Positions 52,687-61,892 of a DNA stretch of 64,000 nt are shown here, one piece after another. Made by a program: the position numbers and the translations under genes. Location: positions 93,161 to 157,160 of the forward strand of contig BJHS01000004.1 of NCBI GenBank assembly GCA_014193315.1, in the 5' to 3' direction. Positions within the stretch are counted from its first letter, which is position 1, and every line of letters starts with the position of its first letter. A model generated the notes under the pieces. That model was not told the DNA's origin. It saw only the letters and a program-made list of their open reading frames with translations, and made no database searches. The DNA is from Verrucomicrobiota bacterium. GTDB lineage: Bacteria; Verrucomicrobiota; Verrucomicrobiia; Opitutales; UBA953.

Positions 52687-54129
52687 ATGAGTCAGGAAAA
52701 TCGCACCGGACGCCCCCGAGGCCGTCCCCCTGAGGGCGGCGCTTCGCGCCTTTCCCGCACCGAGGCCGGCCTGCGTGGCCCCTTCCTCTGCTTCTTCACC
52801 TTCGCCGTCCTCTGGTTGGTGGTCGCTTCGCTGCTCGCCCTGATCGCGGCGGTGAAACTCCATCGACCGGACTTCCTCGGCGCCTGTGCGTTGACCACCT
52901 ACGGTCGGGTCGCCGCCGCCGCGCAGGACACCTTCGTTTATGGTTGGGGCTTCAATGCCTTGTTCGCCGTCAATTTCTGGCTCATGGCGCAGCTTGGTCG
53001 CTTCGAGTTTCGCAACGGTTGGCTGGCGACGCTCGGCGGCCTCGCCTGGAACCTCGCCTTGACCTACGGCGTGGTGCAGGTGTTCCGCGGTGAACTCGGC
53101 GGCTTCGCGCTGCTCGACCTCCCGCGGGAAGTCGGCCCCGTCCTGATCTTGGCTTTCCTGTTTGCGGGGCTCTGGTCCGTCGTGACCTACGCGCGTCGCC
53201 CCAGCGGTCATAACTTCGCCTCCCAGTGGTATGTCATCGGCGCTACGTTCGCCTTCCCGATCGTCTTCCTGCTCGGCCAGCTCATGGTCCAGTGGTTCCC
53301 GTCCGTGGGCACCGTCCCGGCCTTGGCCCATGCTTGGTTCGTCCAAAACCTGATGCTGCTTTGGTTCGGCGCTTCGACGTTGGCCTCGGCATATTACTTC
53401 ATCCCCAAGATCCTAGGGCGACCGCTGCGCCACTACTACCTGGCTCCGGTCGGTTTCTGGACCTTCTTCCTCTTCGCCGGTTGGACGGCGCCGGCGGCTC
53501 TGCTGGGCGGCCCGATTCCCATCTGGCTGCAGTCCGTCGGCGTGGTGGCCTCGGTGATGAGCATCGTGCCGGTCATCATCGTCGGGATCAATTTCTACTC
53601 CACGCTGTCGGTCGACGGCGGTTGGTCGCGCGCCTGGAATAGCACGACGCTGCGGTTCGTCACCGTCGGGGTCGTGTGCTTCTCGCTCTTCGGGGGTCTG
53701 AGCACGGTCTTCTCCGCGCGGGACTTCAGCGCGGTGCTCGCTTTCACCAGTTTCGCTCAGGGGCAGCAGCAGCTGCTGACCTACGGCGCCCTGACGATGA
53801 CCCTCTTCGGCGCCAGTTACTTCGTCCTGCCTCGCCTGACTGGGTCGCTCTGGCCTTCGGCCAAATTGGTCCACCTTCATTTCTGGGCCGCTTCCCTTGG
53901 TCTCCTTGTCGCAGTTGTCGCCTCGCTGGCAGGTGGCTGGCAGGTGGGTCACCTGTTGGCCGACCCCGCCGTCTCGACCGCCCAAGCCGGCGACGCCACG
54001 GCCGTTTGGACCCTCGCGGGTAGCATCGCCGCCATGCTCTTCCTGGTCGCGCACGTCGCCTTCGCCCTGAACGCCTTTGGCATGATCCTCGCTTCCACCT
54101 CCCCGACCTCCGAAGGTCGCCCCGACTAA
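52687..54129 (+). CDS. CcoN-like haem-copper oxidase subunit I lacking all metal-ligand histidines
   Basis: 480 residues, about twelve helices, collinear with cbb3 oxidase subunit I. Landmarks: TTYGR (family FGR), AYYFIPKILGRP (YYFVPK...RP), FW-N7-GW at 257-266, LSTVFSARD, ASYFVLPRLTG, HLHFWAASLG. Against the P. stutzeri CcoN sequence as I remember it, alignment from Q220 to Q362 is ungapped with offset 13. The CuB ligands H207, H257 and H258 become Q220, A270 and A271. The cross-linked Y251 becomes A264. Haem ligands H347 (b3) and H349 (b) become Q360 and Q362. The other haem b ligand, H60, aligns with Q80. Thus no haem b, b3 or CuB is expected and no oxygen reduction. It sits in the ACIII operon between two cytochrome c genes, so a structural or supercomplex role is inferred. 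The reading frame is clean, so it is not a pseudogene. Confidence 0.88.
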   Translation: MSQENRTGRPRGRPPEGGASRLSRTEAGLRGPFLCFFTFAVLWLVVASLLALIAAVKLHRPDFLGACALTTYGRVAAAAQDTFVYGWGFNALFAVNFWLMAQLGRFEFRNGWLATLGGLAWNLALTYGVVQVFRGELGGFALLDLPREVGPVLILAFLFAGLWSVVTYARRPSGHNFASQWYVIGATFAFPIVFLLGQLMVQWFPSVGTVPALAHAWFVQNLMLLWFGASTLASAYYFIPKILGRPLRHYYLAPVGFWTFFLFAGWTAPAALLGGPIPIWLQSVGVVASVMSIVPVIIVGINFYSTLSVDGGWSRAWNSTTLRFVTVGVVCFSLFGGLSTVFSARDFSAVLAFTSFAQGQQQLLTYGALTMTLFGASYFVLPRLTGSLWPSAKLVHLHFWAASLGLLVAVVASLAGGWQVGHLLADPAVSTAQAGDATAVWTLAGSIAAMLFLVAHVAFALNAFGMILASTSPTSEGRPD

Positions 54130-54139
54130 TCCCGCCGCC

Positions 54140-54661
54140 ATGAAGAATCTCAATCTCATCCTGGCTGGCGTCTTTTTTACCGTCGCCGCGGCTTGGTCCG
54201 GTTTGGTGATCACCGCCCAGGTTCAACTCGGTTCCCTGGGGCGCGCCCCTTCCGAGGAAGGGGGCCCGCTCTTCCCGTCCCGCGAGCCAGGCTTGGCCAT
54301 CCAAGGCCGCACCGTCTACCTCGATCTCGGTTGCGTCGCCTGTCACACGCAGCAGGTTCGCCCAGCCGGGCAGGGGAGCGATATCGCTCGCGGTTACGGC
54401 GTCCGCTCGAGCGTCGCCCGTGACTATGTGCTGCAGTCGCAGGTCCTCATCGGTCAGCGCCGCTTGGGTCCTGACCTGGCCAATTATGGTGCGCGTGCTA
54501 AGTCGGAGGTCGAGCTGGCCGCCTTCTTGCGCACCCCGGCCTCGGGGGTTAACCACCCGCCTTACGCGTTCCTGGACGCCGAGCGCTCGACCGCTTTGGT
54601 GGCCTACCTCAAGTCCCTTCGCCAGGACTACTCCTCGCCCGAAGCCAAACTGAAGCAGTGA
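54140..54661 (+). CDS. CcoO-like monohaem cytochrome c with His in place of the axial Met
   Basis: 173 residues. An N-terminal anchor (LNLILAGVFFTVAAAWSGLV), then the FixO/CcoO core: GRTVYLDLGCVACHTQQVRP with C65-VAC-H69, ARGYGVRSSVARDYVLQS, and LIGQRRLGPDLANYGAR. In CcoO the sixth haem ligand lies in a MPPYPWL-type motif; here the sequence is NHPPYAFL, so H139 takes that place. It follows the CcoN-like gene by 10 bp. Shorter than typical CcoO (about 200 residues), with small deletions after the haem site. It probably forms a complex with the CcoN-like protein. Confidence 0.9.
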   Translation: MKNLNLILAGVFFTVAAAWSGLVITAQVQLGSLGRAPSEEGGPLFPSREPGLAIQGRTVYLDLGCVACHTQQVRPAGQGSDIARGYGVRSSVARDYVLQSQVLIGQRRLGPDLANYGARAKSEVELAAFLRTPASGVNHPPYAFLDAERSTALVAYLKSLRQDYSSPEAKLKQ

Positions 54662-54665
54662 TCCC

Positions 54666-55355
54666 ATGAACGACCGTAATCGTCATCCTGACCGCAATCG
54701 TCCGTCCCAGGGCAACCCTGGTCCCGGCCCCGACGGCCTGTCCGACGGCCGCCTGGTGGAGGTGCACTCGCAGCTGGCCCGCGACAAGGAGGAGCCTCGT
54801 GAGGGCTTCTCCCTGACGCCCATCGTCATCGTCTTCATCTTCTGCGGCTTCGGCTTCTGGGGTGGTCTCTACCTCACCCGCAACAGCGGCAACTTCGCCT
54901 CCACGGCCTTCGACGTCAACGCCCCCAAGGCCGCGGCCTCGGCCGGCCCCATCGAGTTCGAGCCTGATGCCGCCAAGGGCGAGAAGCTCTTCGTCGCCCA
55001 GTGTGCCGCGTGCCACCAGCCCACTGGTCTGGGGGTTCCCGGTGCCTTCCCTCCGCTGGCCGGTTCTCCCTGGGTCGCGGGTAACGAGGAGCGCCTCATC
55101 AAGGCCGTCCTCGCCGGTCTCGCCGGTGAGATCGAGGTCAAGGGCGTGAAGTACAATGCCAACATGCCGAACATCGGCGCCGGTCTCAAGGATGCTCAGG
55201 TCGCCCACATCGCGACCTACGTCCGCCAGGCCTGGGGTAACACCGCCGGTCCCGTCATGGACTCCCAGGTGGCCGTGGTCCGCAAGGCCATCGGCGCGCG
55301 TGGTCAGTACGTTCCGGCCGACCTCCTGAAGGAGCACCCGCTCGAAACGAAGTAA
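54666..55355 (+). CDS. membrane-anchored class I cytochrome c (CcoP-position, single haem)
   Basis: 229 residues. A long hydrophilic Pro/Asn/Arg-rich N-terminus (about 48 residues) precedes one helix (PIVIVFIFCGFGFWGGLYL), as in CcoP. It has one haem domain: C113-AAC-H117 in CAACHQPTGLGVPGAF, Met ligand M167 (NANMPNIG). True CcoP has two haems. The domain resembles the cytochrome at 51935. Starts 4 bp after the CcoO-like stop; last gene of the respiratory operon, with a long hairpin downstream. Confidence 0.9.
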   Translation: MNDRNRHPDRNRPSQGNPGPGPDGLSDGRLVEVHSQLARDKEEPREGFSLTPIVIVFIFCGFGFWGGLYLTRNSGNFASTAFDVNAPKAAASAGPIEFEPDAAKGEKLFVAQCAACHQPTGLGVPGAFPPLAGSPWVAGNEERLIKAVLAGLAGEIEVKGVKYNANMPNIGAGLKDAQVAHIATYVRQAWGNTAGPVMDSQVAVVRKAIGARGQYVPADLLKEHPLETK

Positions 55356-55372
55356 GCCTCCCTGCTTACCGA

Positions 55373-55418
55373 CCAACGAGAAGGCCCGGCAGCGAACGCT
55401 GCCGGGCCTTCTCGTTGG
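55373..55418. terminator. long bidirectional hairpin terminator
   Basis: A 22-bp perfect stem from CCAACGAGAAGGCCCGGCAG onward (55373-55394) with a 2-base AA loop and its complement at 55397-55418. It sits between the convergent ends of the respiratory operon and trxA. T-tracts are absent, so it may act as an RNA end-stabilising hairpin as well. Confidence 0.75.
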
Positions 55419-55432
55419 CCGTGGGCCGCCGC

Positions 55433-55762
55433 TTAGGCGTGCTTGCGGATGAAGGCGGCGATGTCCGACTTCGGGCGGGCGCCGACCATCTTGTCCACGA
55501 CGACACCGTTCTTGAAGAGGAAGAGCGCCGGGATCGAGGTCACGCCGAGTTGCTGGGCGAGGGCGGGGTGGGCATCCACGTCGACCTTGGCGATTTTGAC
55601 GCTTTCCGTCATCTCTGCCGCGAGTTGGTCTAGGACTGGACCCAACTGCTTGCAGGGGCCGCACCAGGTGGCCCAGAAGTCCACCAGCACGGGCACGGGG
55701 GAGGACTTGATCGACGCATCGAAGTTCGTCGTATCGAGGTTGGAGATGAGGTCGGATGCCAT
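55433..55762 (-). CDS. trxA: thioredoxin
   Basis: 109 residues. Active site FWATWCGPCKQLGPVLD; cis-Pro in TSIPALFLFKNG. Cytoplasmic disulfide reductant. Last gene of the minus-strand run lptD-scpA-unknown-Pro-rich-trxA; its start lies 11 bp after the stop of the Pro-rich gene. Confidence 0.97.
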   Translation of the reverse strand: MASDLISNLDTTNFDASIKSSPVPVLVDFWATWCGPCKQLGPVLDQLAAEMTESVKIAKVDVDAHPALAQQLGVTSIPALFLFKNGVVVDKMVGARPKSDIAAFIRKHA

Positions 55763-55773
55763 GGAAAAATGCC

Positions 55774-56228
<455 letters not shown>

Positions 56229-56287
56229 CGTGGAGGAGTAATCAAATCCCGGCCAGAAGGTGAGTCAACAAGCCAGTGGCGGTTTTT

Positions 56288-56539
56288 TTAGGCATCCGCC
56301 GAGCGGTCGTGCTTCCGCAGGAGGTCGTGGATCTGCTCGGACGGGGCGTCCTGCAGGCTGCGGCCTTGGCGTTGCAAGTCCTCCACGGTCTTGATCACCG
56401 ACTCGGTCATGCGCTCGTGGGTTTCCTCCGAGCCGCCGACGAGGGAGAAGCCTTCGCCCTGGGTCAGGCGTTTATGCCGATCTTGGTTGTCCAGCCCGAG
56501 GCCGAGGAGGCGGTTTTTTGCGCGCGAAGAGCGAGCCAT
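56288..56539 (-). CDS. small protein of unknown function
   Basis: 83 residues from the ATG at 56537-56539 (MARSSRAKNRLLGLGLDNQD). Charged and helical, with HKRLTQGEGFSLVGGSEETH in the middle and a C-terminal coil (LLRKHDRSADA). No signal or membrane segment. Located 44 bp after scpA in the same direction. The pattern of conserved-looking Gly and charged residues suggests a real gene; family unknown to me. Confidence 0.6.
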   Translation of the reverse strand: MARSSRAKNRLLGLGLDNQDRHKRLTQGEGFSLVGGSEETHERMTESVIKTVEDLQRQGRSLQDAPSEQIHDLLRKHDRSADA

Positions 56540-56583
56540 GGCCTTCACTCTAGGCCAGTCTGCGCGGGTTTCAAGTCCTCGCC

Positions 56584-57444
56584 CTATTCCGCAGGGGCGG
56601 TGGGGGCGTCGAACTCGGAGGTGCCGTCCGCCGCTTCGCCGGCGTTGGGGCCTGCGGCCGCCTCGGCTTTCGAACAATTGATCTCCGCGAAGGCCGCGTC
56701 CTGTTCGAGTTTGAGTTTGCCGAGGCGGGCCAATTCAAGGCACGCGAGGAATGTCGCCACCAACAGACCGACGGTTGGTCGCTCGGGGAGCAGGCTGGTG
56801 AACGCGAAGGTCGGCTCGGTCTCGAGGCGGAGGAGGATCGACTCCATCCGGTCCGAGACGGTGACGTTCTCCGTCGAGATCGAGCCGGGCTGGATGCGTT
56901 CGGCGAGCCGGCGGAGCACCAAGTTGAATGTATTCCATAGCTCGATGCGATCGGCCGGCGCGACGGGGCGGGCGACCACATCTTCGCCTTGGGGCTGGAG
57001 CACGTAGCGAGCCAGGAGGCCTTGGCGGTCATCCACCAAACCACGGATGATCGCCGCCGTTTCCTTGACCCGCTTGTATTGAATCAATTGTTGGACCAGC
57101 GCCCAGCGGGGATCCTGGCCTTCTTCGGGCGCAGGTAAGTCCTCTTCGGGCCGGCTTTCGACGGGGAGCAGCATGCGGCTCTTGATGTACATCAAGGTCG
57201 CGGCCATCACGAAGAAGTCGCCGGCCAGCTCGAGGTTGTCCTTTTCTTGGGTCCGCAGGACCTCGAGGTATTGTTGGGTGACCTTCTCGATCGGGATGTC
57301 GTAGATATCGATCTCGTTCTTGCGGATCAAGAACAGTAGCAGGTCGAGCGGGCCCTCGAAGACGTCCAGACGGATCGGCAGGTCGGCCGGCGGGAGGATG
57401 CCGTCGGTCGGGATAGCGGGGCTAGCGGAGGAGTCGTCCTGCAC
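56584..57444 (-). CDS. scpA: segregation and condensation protein A
   Basis: 286 residues. N-terminal kleisin domain: IRLDVFEGPLDLLLFLIRKN, EIDIYDIPIEKVTQQYL, and FFVMAATLMYIKSRMLLPV. C-terminal winged-helix part FTSLLPERPTVGLLVATFLA and ELARLGKLKLEQDAAFAEI. It bridges the SMC heads in chromosome segregation. The stop is TAG. It starts 2 bp after the lptD stop, so is coupled to it. scpB is not in the window. Confidence 0.95.
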   Translation of the reverse strand: MQDDSSASPAIPTDGILPPADLPIRLDVFEGPLDLLLFLIRKNEIDIYDIPIEKVTQQYLEVLRTQEKDNLELAGDFFVMAATLMYIKSRMLLPVESRPEEDLPAPEEGQDPRWALVQQLIQYKRVKETAAIIRGLVDDRQGLLARYVLQPQGEDVVARPVAPADRIELWNTFNLVLRRLAERIQPGSISTENVTVSDRMESILLRLETEPTFAFTSLLPERPTVGLLVATFLACLELARLGKLKLEQDAAFAEINCSKAEAAAGPNAGEAADGTSEFDAPTAPAE

Positions 57445-57446
57445 GG

Positions 57447-59609
57447 TCAGAACTTGAACAAACGAGCCCGCAGGTGGAAGCCCAATGAGCTGTCCCCGCG
57501 GTCGGAAGCGCGCTTTTGGAAACTATACTCCAATTCCCACGACTTCCCCACCTTCTGGGTCACCCCTAGGCTCAGGTAGTCGGACTGGCCGGTCAGGGCG
57601 TCGTAATTGCCCATCGCGAAGCCGGTATAGATGGAGTTCAAATGGATTTCGCCCCGCATCCATAGCTGCCGGGTCGGGGTCGACTGGCGGAGGTCTACCC
57701 AGCTGACCGACGTATTCCAGAAATCGCCAGAATTGAAGGACACGGTTTGGATCGATTCCCGGGCCGGCCCCCCGCCGTTGGGCAGGATCATCATGGAGTC
57801 GATGCTGACCCACGGAGCGGGGGTCAGCCGGAGGTGCGCGGTCAGGTCGGAACGGCCATTGAGGCCCAGCTCCGGCGAGCCTTGTCGCCAATCCGTGAAG
57901 AGGTCGGCGCGGAGCAGTTCCCGGGTGCCTTGCTTGGCGTCGCGCGTCTCGAGGGTGTTGCGCAGGCCGAAGCGCACCGACTGGGTCGCGGTGGTGGTGG
58001 CCGCGTCGGGCTGGTCGGCGAGGTCGAATTCCTGCAGGACCGAAGCCGCGGGCGAGCGGTTGGCAAGCGGGAGGGGCCCGTTGTCCTGGTCGGCGCCTGG
58101 CATCGCCCGGTATTGGAGTAGAGGTCGCAGGCTGTGCCTCATCCCGTCGATGCTCCATTTGCGGGCGACCAAATCCCAGGAGCCCGTGGCGAGACCTTCC
58201 AGGTCGAAGCCGGCCTGGCCGATGACCTTGGAAGTCGTGCCGGTGCCATTGAGCCCCGCGGACCAGCCGGTCGCGCGAACGCCGGCCACGGGGGTGAAGG
58301 TGAGCCAGTCGGTCGGCGCCCAGGGGTAGGTGATGCCGTAATAAGTATCGAGGCGGACGGTCGACCAATCGGTCGAGGTGCCGGTGGCGTTTTGGTAGGC
58401 CGTGCCGTTCAGGGCGGCGGACGGCCGTTCATTGAAGTAGGCCAAGCCGACGAAGCTACGTTGACGAAAGCCGCCATTGCCGAGGGCGACTGAGGGAAGG
58501 TCGAAGCGGACTTCGGGGAGGCGTTGCACGACATCCTGGTAGTTGTCGGCTTTGGCGGTGAGGCTGGCGGTGAGGAAGCCTCCTGCGAGCGGGGCGGACA
58601 CTTCGAGGTTCGCTTCGGGCGTGACGACGCGGTTGATCAGGTTGGGGCGGAAGTCGCGGATGAAGTCCGGGTCGCTTTCGCCAAAGAGACGACCGGCCAC
58701 TTCGATCCCCTCGGCCGTGCGGCCGATGACCTCTCCCTCAATGAAGGATCGCCCTCGCTCCGGGGTGCGGAGGAAACTGTCGAGCAGCAAGTCGCCGTTA
58801 TCGTGGATGTAAGCCCCTTGGAGGCGGGCTTTCCAGCGCGTGCCTTGGCCGGCGGTCTTGCTATTGTCATAGCGCAGCGCCGGTCCGATGAGCAGCCCGG
58901 ACTTGCCGTAATAGTCGAGCAAGCCGCCGATCCAGAGGGAAGGCGTCTGGCGCATCAAGGCCGTGCTCCGGAAATAGAAACCCTTGGTGTCCGAACTGCC
59001 CATGCCGAGCCAGAGGTCATAGGGGATGTCCCGGTAGCCTTCTTGACCGTAGTAAGGTAGGTAGAAGAAGGGGATGCCGGCGACGCTCGGCTGGACGCCG
59101 CGCATCGCCAGCCAGTTGTCCTTTTCCGAGTAAGTCACCTCGTTGATCACCAGGCTCATGCCGGCTGGGTCCGGCTCGGTGCGCCACATCCGCACCCCGT
59201 GCATGGACTTGTCGCCCCGGACCATCTTGAATTGCTCGGCCGTGAAGTAGGTCGGGCTCCGACCGAAGCGTACCTGATCCGCGATGATTGTGTCGGTCTT
59301 GGGGTTGAGGGACGCTTTCTCGCCGAGGAGGCGCAGGTTGGCCGTGGCGTAGACGAAGTGACCTTCGGCCGTGATCAAGCCGTTACGCTGGTCGATTTTG
59401 ATGAGGTCGGCCGAGAGGGTCGCCCCGTTGACCTCGACGGTCCCCTTGACGGCGACGAAGACTTTGCCGCCTTCCTCCGAGTAGAAACTATCGCCGGCGA
59501 CGTTCGGGAGGACGCGGGCGACCTTCGCGAGCGGCGACGGGTCGGCGGCGACGGACGACAAGGCGAAGCCGAGGCTTGCGGCAAGAATCCAGAAACGGCG
59601 ACCGGGCAT
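57447..59609 (-). CDS. lptD: LptD/OstA-like outer-membrane LPS-assembly protein
   Basis: 720 residues from the ATG at 59607-59609, which gives signal peptide MPGRRFWILAASLGFALSSV; an ATG nine codons earlier is possible. The N-terminal OstA-like jellyroll has FVAVKGTVEVNGATLSADLI and GLITAEGHFVYATANLRLLG. Then GIPFFYLPYYGQEGYRD, the conserved LptD block at the start of the barrel, and many beta strands to a C-terminal LRARLFKF with terminal Phe. It inserts LPS at the cell surface, so the organism is expected to have an LPS outer membrane. First gene of the lptD-scpA-...-trxA run, divergent from glgB. Confidence 0.9.
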   Translation of the reverse strand: MPGRRFWILAASLGFALSSVAADPSPLAKVARVLPNVAGDSFYSEEGGKVFVAVKGTVEVNGATLSADLIKIDQRNGLITAEGHFVYATANLRLLGEKASLNPKTDTIIADQVRFGRSPTYFTAEQFKMVRGDKSMHGVRMWRTEPDPAGMSLVINEVTYSEKDNWLAMRGVQPSVAGIPFFYLPYYGQEGYRDIPYDLWLGMGSSDTKGFYFRSTALMRQTPSLWIGGLLDYYGKSGLLIGPALRYDNSKTAGQGTRWKARLQGAYIHDNGDLLLDSFLRTPERGRSFIEGEVIGRTAEGIEVAGRLFGESDPDFIRDFRPNLINRVVTPEANLEVSAPLAGGFLTASLTAKADNYQDVVQRLPEVRFDLPSVALGNGGFRQRSFVGLAYFNERPSAALNGTAYQNATGTSTDWSTVRLDTYYGITYPWAPTDWLTFTPVAGVRATGWSAGLNGTGTTSKVIGQAGFDLEGLATGSWDLVARKWSIDGMRHSLRPLLQYRAMPGADQDNGPLPLANRSPAASVLQEFDLADQPDAATTTATQSVRFGLRNTLETRDAKQGTRELLRADLFTDWRQGSPELGLNGRSDLTAHLRLTPAPWVSIDSMMILPNGGGPARESIQTVSFNSGDFWNTSVSWVDLRQSTPTRQLWMRGEIHLNSIYTGFAMGNYDALTGQSDYLSLGVTQKVGKSWELEYSFQKRASDRGDSSLGFHLRARLFKF

Positions 59610-59699
59610 CGCGCCCAGACTTGTCGCTTGAGGCATCCCCTCAAGGTTTTTCGGGCAAAGAGCGCTTGCCGAGCCTTAGCGGTCGTGGATTGTCCTTCC

Positions 59700-61889
59700 A
59701 TGCGACTGAGTCCCACCGAGTTGACCGCCCTGGTGGACGCGACGGAGACCTGCCCGCACCGTTTTCTGGGGTTGCATCCCTTGGGCGACGGGGGGTGTGT
59801 GGTGCGTTGCCTCCTGCCCGGGGCTTTGTCCGTGGAAGTCCTGACCGAGCAAGCGCGCAAGCCCCTCGCCATGGCGCGACTCCATGCGGTCGGCTTATTC
59901 GAGGTCGTGGTCCCCAAGTTTGAGTCGATCCGTTATCGGCTCCGGGCGACCTACCCCGATGGGGTGGTACGGGAACTTGAGGATCCCTACCGCTTCCTGC
60001 CGACCCTTTCGGAGGACGACCTTTTTCTCCTGGGTAAAGGCGATGACCACCGCGTGTACCATAAGCTGGGGGCGCAGCCCCGCGTCCTCGAGGGCGTGGC
60101 CGGCGTGTCCTTTGCCGTGTGGGCCCCGTCGGCGCGGCGGGTCTCCGTGGTCGGCGACTTTAATTTCTGGAACGGGCGATCTCACCCGATGCGCTCGCTC
60201 GGCGCCTCGGGGATTTGGGAGGTCTTTCTTCCGGGGGTCGGGGTCGGTGTCCGGTACAAGTTCGAGCTCGTCGGTCCGCACGACCGCACCCCGTTCGTCA
60301 AGACCGACCCCTACGGCCTGCATTTCGAGCCTTCGCCCCATCACGCGGCCATCGTCTGCGACCTCTCCGGGTTCACCTGGAACGATGCCGATTGGATCGA
60401 GGCTCGCCGCGCGCAGGATGTCCGCTCTCGCCCGATATCCGTCTATGAGGTGCATCTGGCCTCCTGGCGCCGTGTGCCGGAGGAGGGTGGGCGGGTGCTG
60501 GGGTATCGCGAACTGGGCCTTCAGTTGGCCGCCTATTGCACGCAGATGGGCTTCACCCATGTCGAGCTGATGCCTCCGTCGGAGCATCCCTTCGACGGTT
60601 CCTGGGGTTATCAGGTCACCGGTTTCTACGCGCCGACGCATCGGTTTGGTTCTCCCCTAGATTTCATGGCGATGATCGACGCGCTCCATCGTGCGGGCAT
60701 CGGCGTCATCGTGGATTGGGTCCCCGCCCATTTTCCGCGCGACTTCTTCGCCTTGGCCCGGTTCGATGGCACTCACCTCTATGAACACGCCGACCCGCGG
60801 CTGGGGGAGCATCAGGACTGGGGTACGTTGATTTTCAACTACGGTCGCCATGAGGTCCGCGGCTTCCTCGTCGGCGCGGCCCTCTCTTGGTTCGAGCGTT
60901 TCCATATCGACGGGCTGCGGGTCGACGCGGTGGCCTCGATGCTCTACCTCGATTACTCGCGCAAGGCGGGCGAGTGGATCCCTAATCGCTACGGCGGGCG
61001 CGAGAACCTTGAGGCGATTGAGTTCCTCAAGCAGGTCAACGCCTTGGTCCACCTGTATCATCCCGGGGTCGCGATGATCGCGGAGGAGTCCACCTCCTTC
61101 CCCGGCGTCACCAAGCCCGTGTCCGCGGGTGGGCTGGGGTTCGACCTCAAATGGAACATGGGTTGGATGCACGACAGCCTGGACTACTTCAAGCAGGACC
61201 CGCTGTTCCGGAAATTCCATCACGACAAACTCACGTTCGGCATGCTTTACCAGTGGTCGGAAGCGTTCGTGCAATCCTTCTCCCACGACGAGGTCGTGCA
61301 CGGCAAGGGCTCGCTGATCGGCAAGATGTTCGGCGGCGACGACGTCACCAAGGCGGCCAACCTGCGTTGCCTGCTCGCCTTCCAGTGGACCTGGCCGGGC
61401 AAGAAGTCCCTCTTCATGGGGTGTGAGTTCGGCCAGTTCGCCGAATGGAAGTTCGAGGCCTCCTTGGATTGGCACCTGCTCCAGTACCCCCTGCACGCCG
61501 GCTTGCAGCGCTTGGTGACCGACCTCAATCGACTCTACGTCGGCGACGCCAGCTTGGCCGAGAACGAGCTCGGGCCGGAGAGTTTCGAGTGGTTGGTGAC
61601 CGAAGATGGGGCGCAGAGCGTGATCGCCTACGAGCGTCGCGGGCGCGGCTGCGCTTGGACCGTCGCCGGTAACTTCACCCCCGTTGAGCGGACTTACCGG
61701 CTCGGCGTGCCCTGGCCGGGTCGCTGGGAAGAGGCGGTCAACACGGATTCAAAACACTACGCGGGTCGCGGGTTGGGCAATCTCGGCGGGGTCGTGGCGG
61801 ACAAGATCCCCTGCCAGGGCCGGCCCTATTCCATCGAGGTCCGCCTGCCGGGTTCGTCGATGGTGATCTTCCGCCAAGCCGCCCGTTGA
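59700..61889 (+). CDS. glgB: 1,4-alpha-glucan branching enzyme
   Basis: 729 residues from the ATG at 59700 (MRLSPTELTALVDATETCPH). An N-terminal E-set/CBM48 pair (GVSFAVWAPSARRVSVVGDF), then the GH13_9 barrel: SWGYQVTGFYAPTHRFG, VIVDWVPAHFPRD, FHIDGLRVDAVASMLYLDYS (nucleophile Asp), MIAEESTSFPGVTKPV (acid Glu), QSFSHDEVVHGKGSLIGKM. C-terminal beta domain present. It forms alpha-1,6 branches in glycogen. Upstream frame sequence lies inside lptD antisense and is not coding. A TPR gene follows 3 bp later. Confidence 0.97.
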   Translation: MRLSPTELTALVDATETCPHRFLGLHPLGDGGCVVRCLLPGALSVEVLTEQARKPLAMARLHAVGLFEVVVPKFESIRYRLRATYPDGVVRELEDPYRFLPTLSEDDLFLLGKGDDHRVYHKLGAQPRVLEGVAGVSFAVWAPSARRVSVVGDFNFWNGRSHPMRSLGASGIWEVFLPGVGVGVRYKFELVGPHDRTPFVKTDPYGLHFEPSPHHAAIVCDLSGFTWNDADWIEARRAQDVRSRPISVYEVHLASWRRVPEEGGRVLGYRELGLQLAAYCTQMGFTHVELMPPSEHPFDGSWGYQVTGFYAPTHRFGSPLDFMAMIDALHRAGIGVIVDWVPAHFPRDFFALARFDGTHLYEHADPRLGEHQDWGTLIFNYGRHEVRGFLVGAALSWFERFHIDGLRVDAVASMLYLDYSRKAGEWIPNRYGGRENLEAIEFLKQVNALVHLYHPGVAMIAEESTSFPGVTKPVSAGGLGFDLKWNMGWMHDSLDYFKQDPLFRKFHHDKLTFGMLYQWSEAFVQSFSHDEVVHGKGSLIGKMFGGDDVTKAANLRCLLAFQWTWPGKKSLFMGCEFGQFAEWKFEASLDWHLLQYPLHAGLQRLVTDLNRLYVGDASLAENELGPESFEWLVTEDGAQSVIAYERRGRGCAWTVAGNFTPVERTYRLGVPWPGRWEEAVNTDSKHYAGRGLGNLGGVVADKIPCQGRPYSIEVRLPGSSMVIFRQAAR

Positions 61890-61892
61890 GCC

